Assembly (NCBI GenBank): GCA_019802505.1
Contig: JAFMOC010000038.1
Location: 3,462,501 to 3,526,500, forward strand
From: Corydoras sp. C115
Taxonomy: Eukaryota; Chordata; Actinopteri; Siluriformes; Callichthyidae
DNA length: 64,000 nt
Direction of reading: 5' to 3'
The notes under the pieces were generated by a model. That model had not been told where the DNA came from and did not search any database. It saw only the letters and a list, made by a program, of their open reading frames with translations. Every line of letters begins with the position of its first letter. Within the stretch, counting starts at the first letter, position 1. Position numbers and translations under genes: made by a program. Of the stretch, positions 63,636-64,000 are shown in pieces.

Positions 63636-64000
63636 CTCTTTTGCTGCTTCTTTTCTTCCCACTCTTTCTCATTCCCTTTTCTTTCTCCTTGCTATTAAAA
63701 ACTTGCCAGCTACAGTTCCACGCTCTCGATGCTCCCAACTGGTCAAACCTCGTGTGCTTGGAATCACAAGTCCTACTTCTTTCTATGCTTCCTTTTAACC
63801 ATGCAGTGAACTAATACATATTACATGTACATTGCTTTAATATTCAATGATCAGGTCTGGGGAAAAAAAAGAAAAGGATTATGTTTTTGCTGGTTTGTCT
63901 AATAAGTCATCAGTCCCTCAGATCAGCAGTTTTCAGGATGTGGAATGGGATTTCTTGTTACTTCAAACAAAAAATGATGAATAATTCTGTGGTGAACCTG
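63633..64000. other. Unique stretch to window end
   Basis: CT-rich start, then AT-rich single-copy DNA. No gene seen. Confidence 0.35.

Overview
This window looks like non-coding nuclear DNA of a bony fish, probably an ostariophysan such as a catfish or characin; that placement is inference. The supporting signs are an AT-leaning background, long dinucleotide microsatellites, many tRNA-derived SINEs with A and B boxes, Tc1/mariner relics still spelling a decayed DWPAQSPDLNPIE-like transposase motif, and the absence of any long ORF outside repeats. I found no complete protein gene, no rRNA or tRNA gene, no CRISPR array and no operon. The window reads as an intergenic region or a very large intron.

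The dominant component is one tRNA-like SINE family, called SINE-1 here. A full copy is about 350 bp: a tRNA-like head (A box TGGCTTAGTGG, B box GGTTCGAATCC), a conserved body (GTTTCCTCCGGGTTCTCCGG, then CCAAAAACATGG, TTGCCCCATATAGAGTG, GGCGCCCTGTCCTGGGTGTA and CTCCCCTGGATGGGCATGGG), and a 3' tail ending GATAATG followed by (GAAT)n or (GGAT)n. I count about sixty copies and fragments on both strands, roughly 16 kb or a quarter of the window. Twelve have visible target-site duplications of 8-17 bp. Several copies are nested, tandemly duplicated or rearranged. Strand '+' below means the head reads on the given strand.

Other layers are: a second tRNA-type SINE (SINE-2; 3655, 9228, 33268, 55776); a third (SINE-3; 35088, 41446); a family with inverted ends (DTE-2; 110, 1165, 5250, 9103, 51932, 62628); Tc1-like relics (DTE-1; 13530-13981, 16115, 25563-26600, 37055-37360); five further interspersed families (IR-3 to IR-7), recognised because they occur at least twice here; and a degenerate LINE endonuclease fragment (56795-57080).

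Layout: 1-1300 is a decayed element split by two SINE-1 copies. 1300-16500 is unique DNA studded with SINE-1. 16560-18720 holds two minisatellites. 19500-36400 is SINE-1-rich with Tc1-like and IR-3/IR-7 repeats. 36420-37450 is a local repeat cluster. 44100-44715 is a GT/CA cluster followed by one weak candidate exon (44831-45010). 46090-48130 is a degenerate repeated region. 49500-50520 is a SINE-1 triplication. 58260-59640 and 61980-62280 are two TAG-type trinucleotide arrays sharing the same flank. 63200-63640 is simple-sequence rich.

Nothing here looks like a new enzymatic system. The most distinctive items are the paired trinucleotide arrays with their flanking direct duplication, the Tc1 relic that mimics a spliced exon at 13841-13981, and the SINE-1 retroposition evidence.
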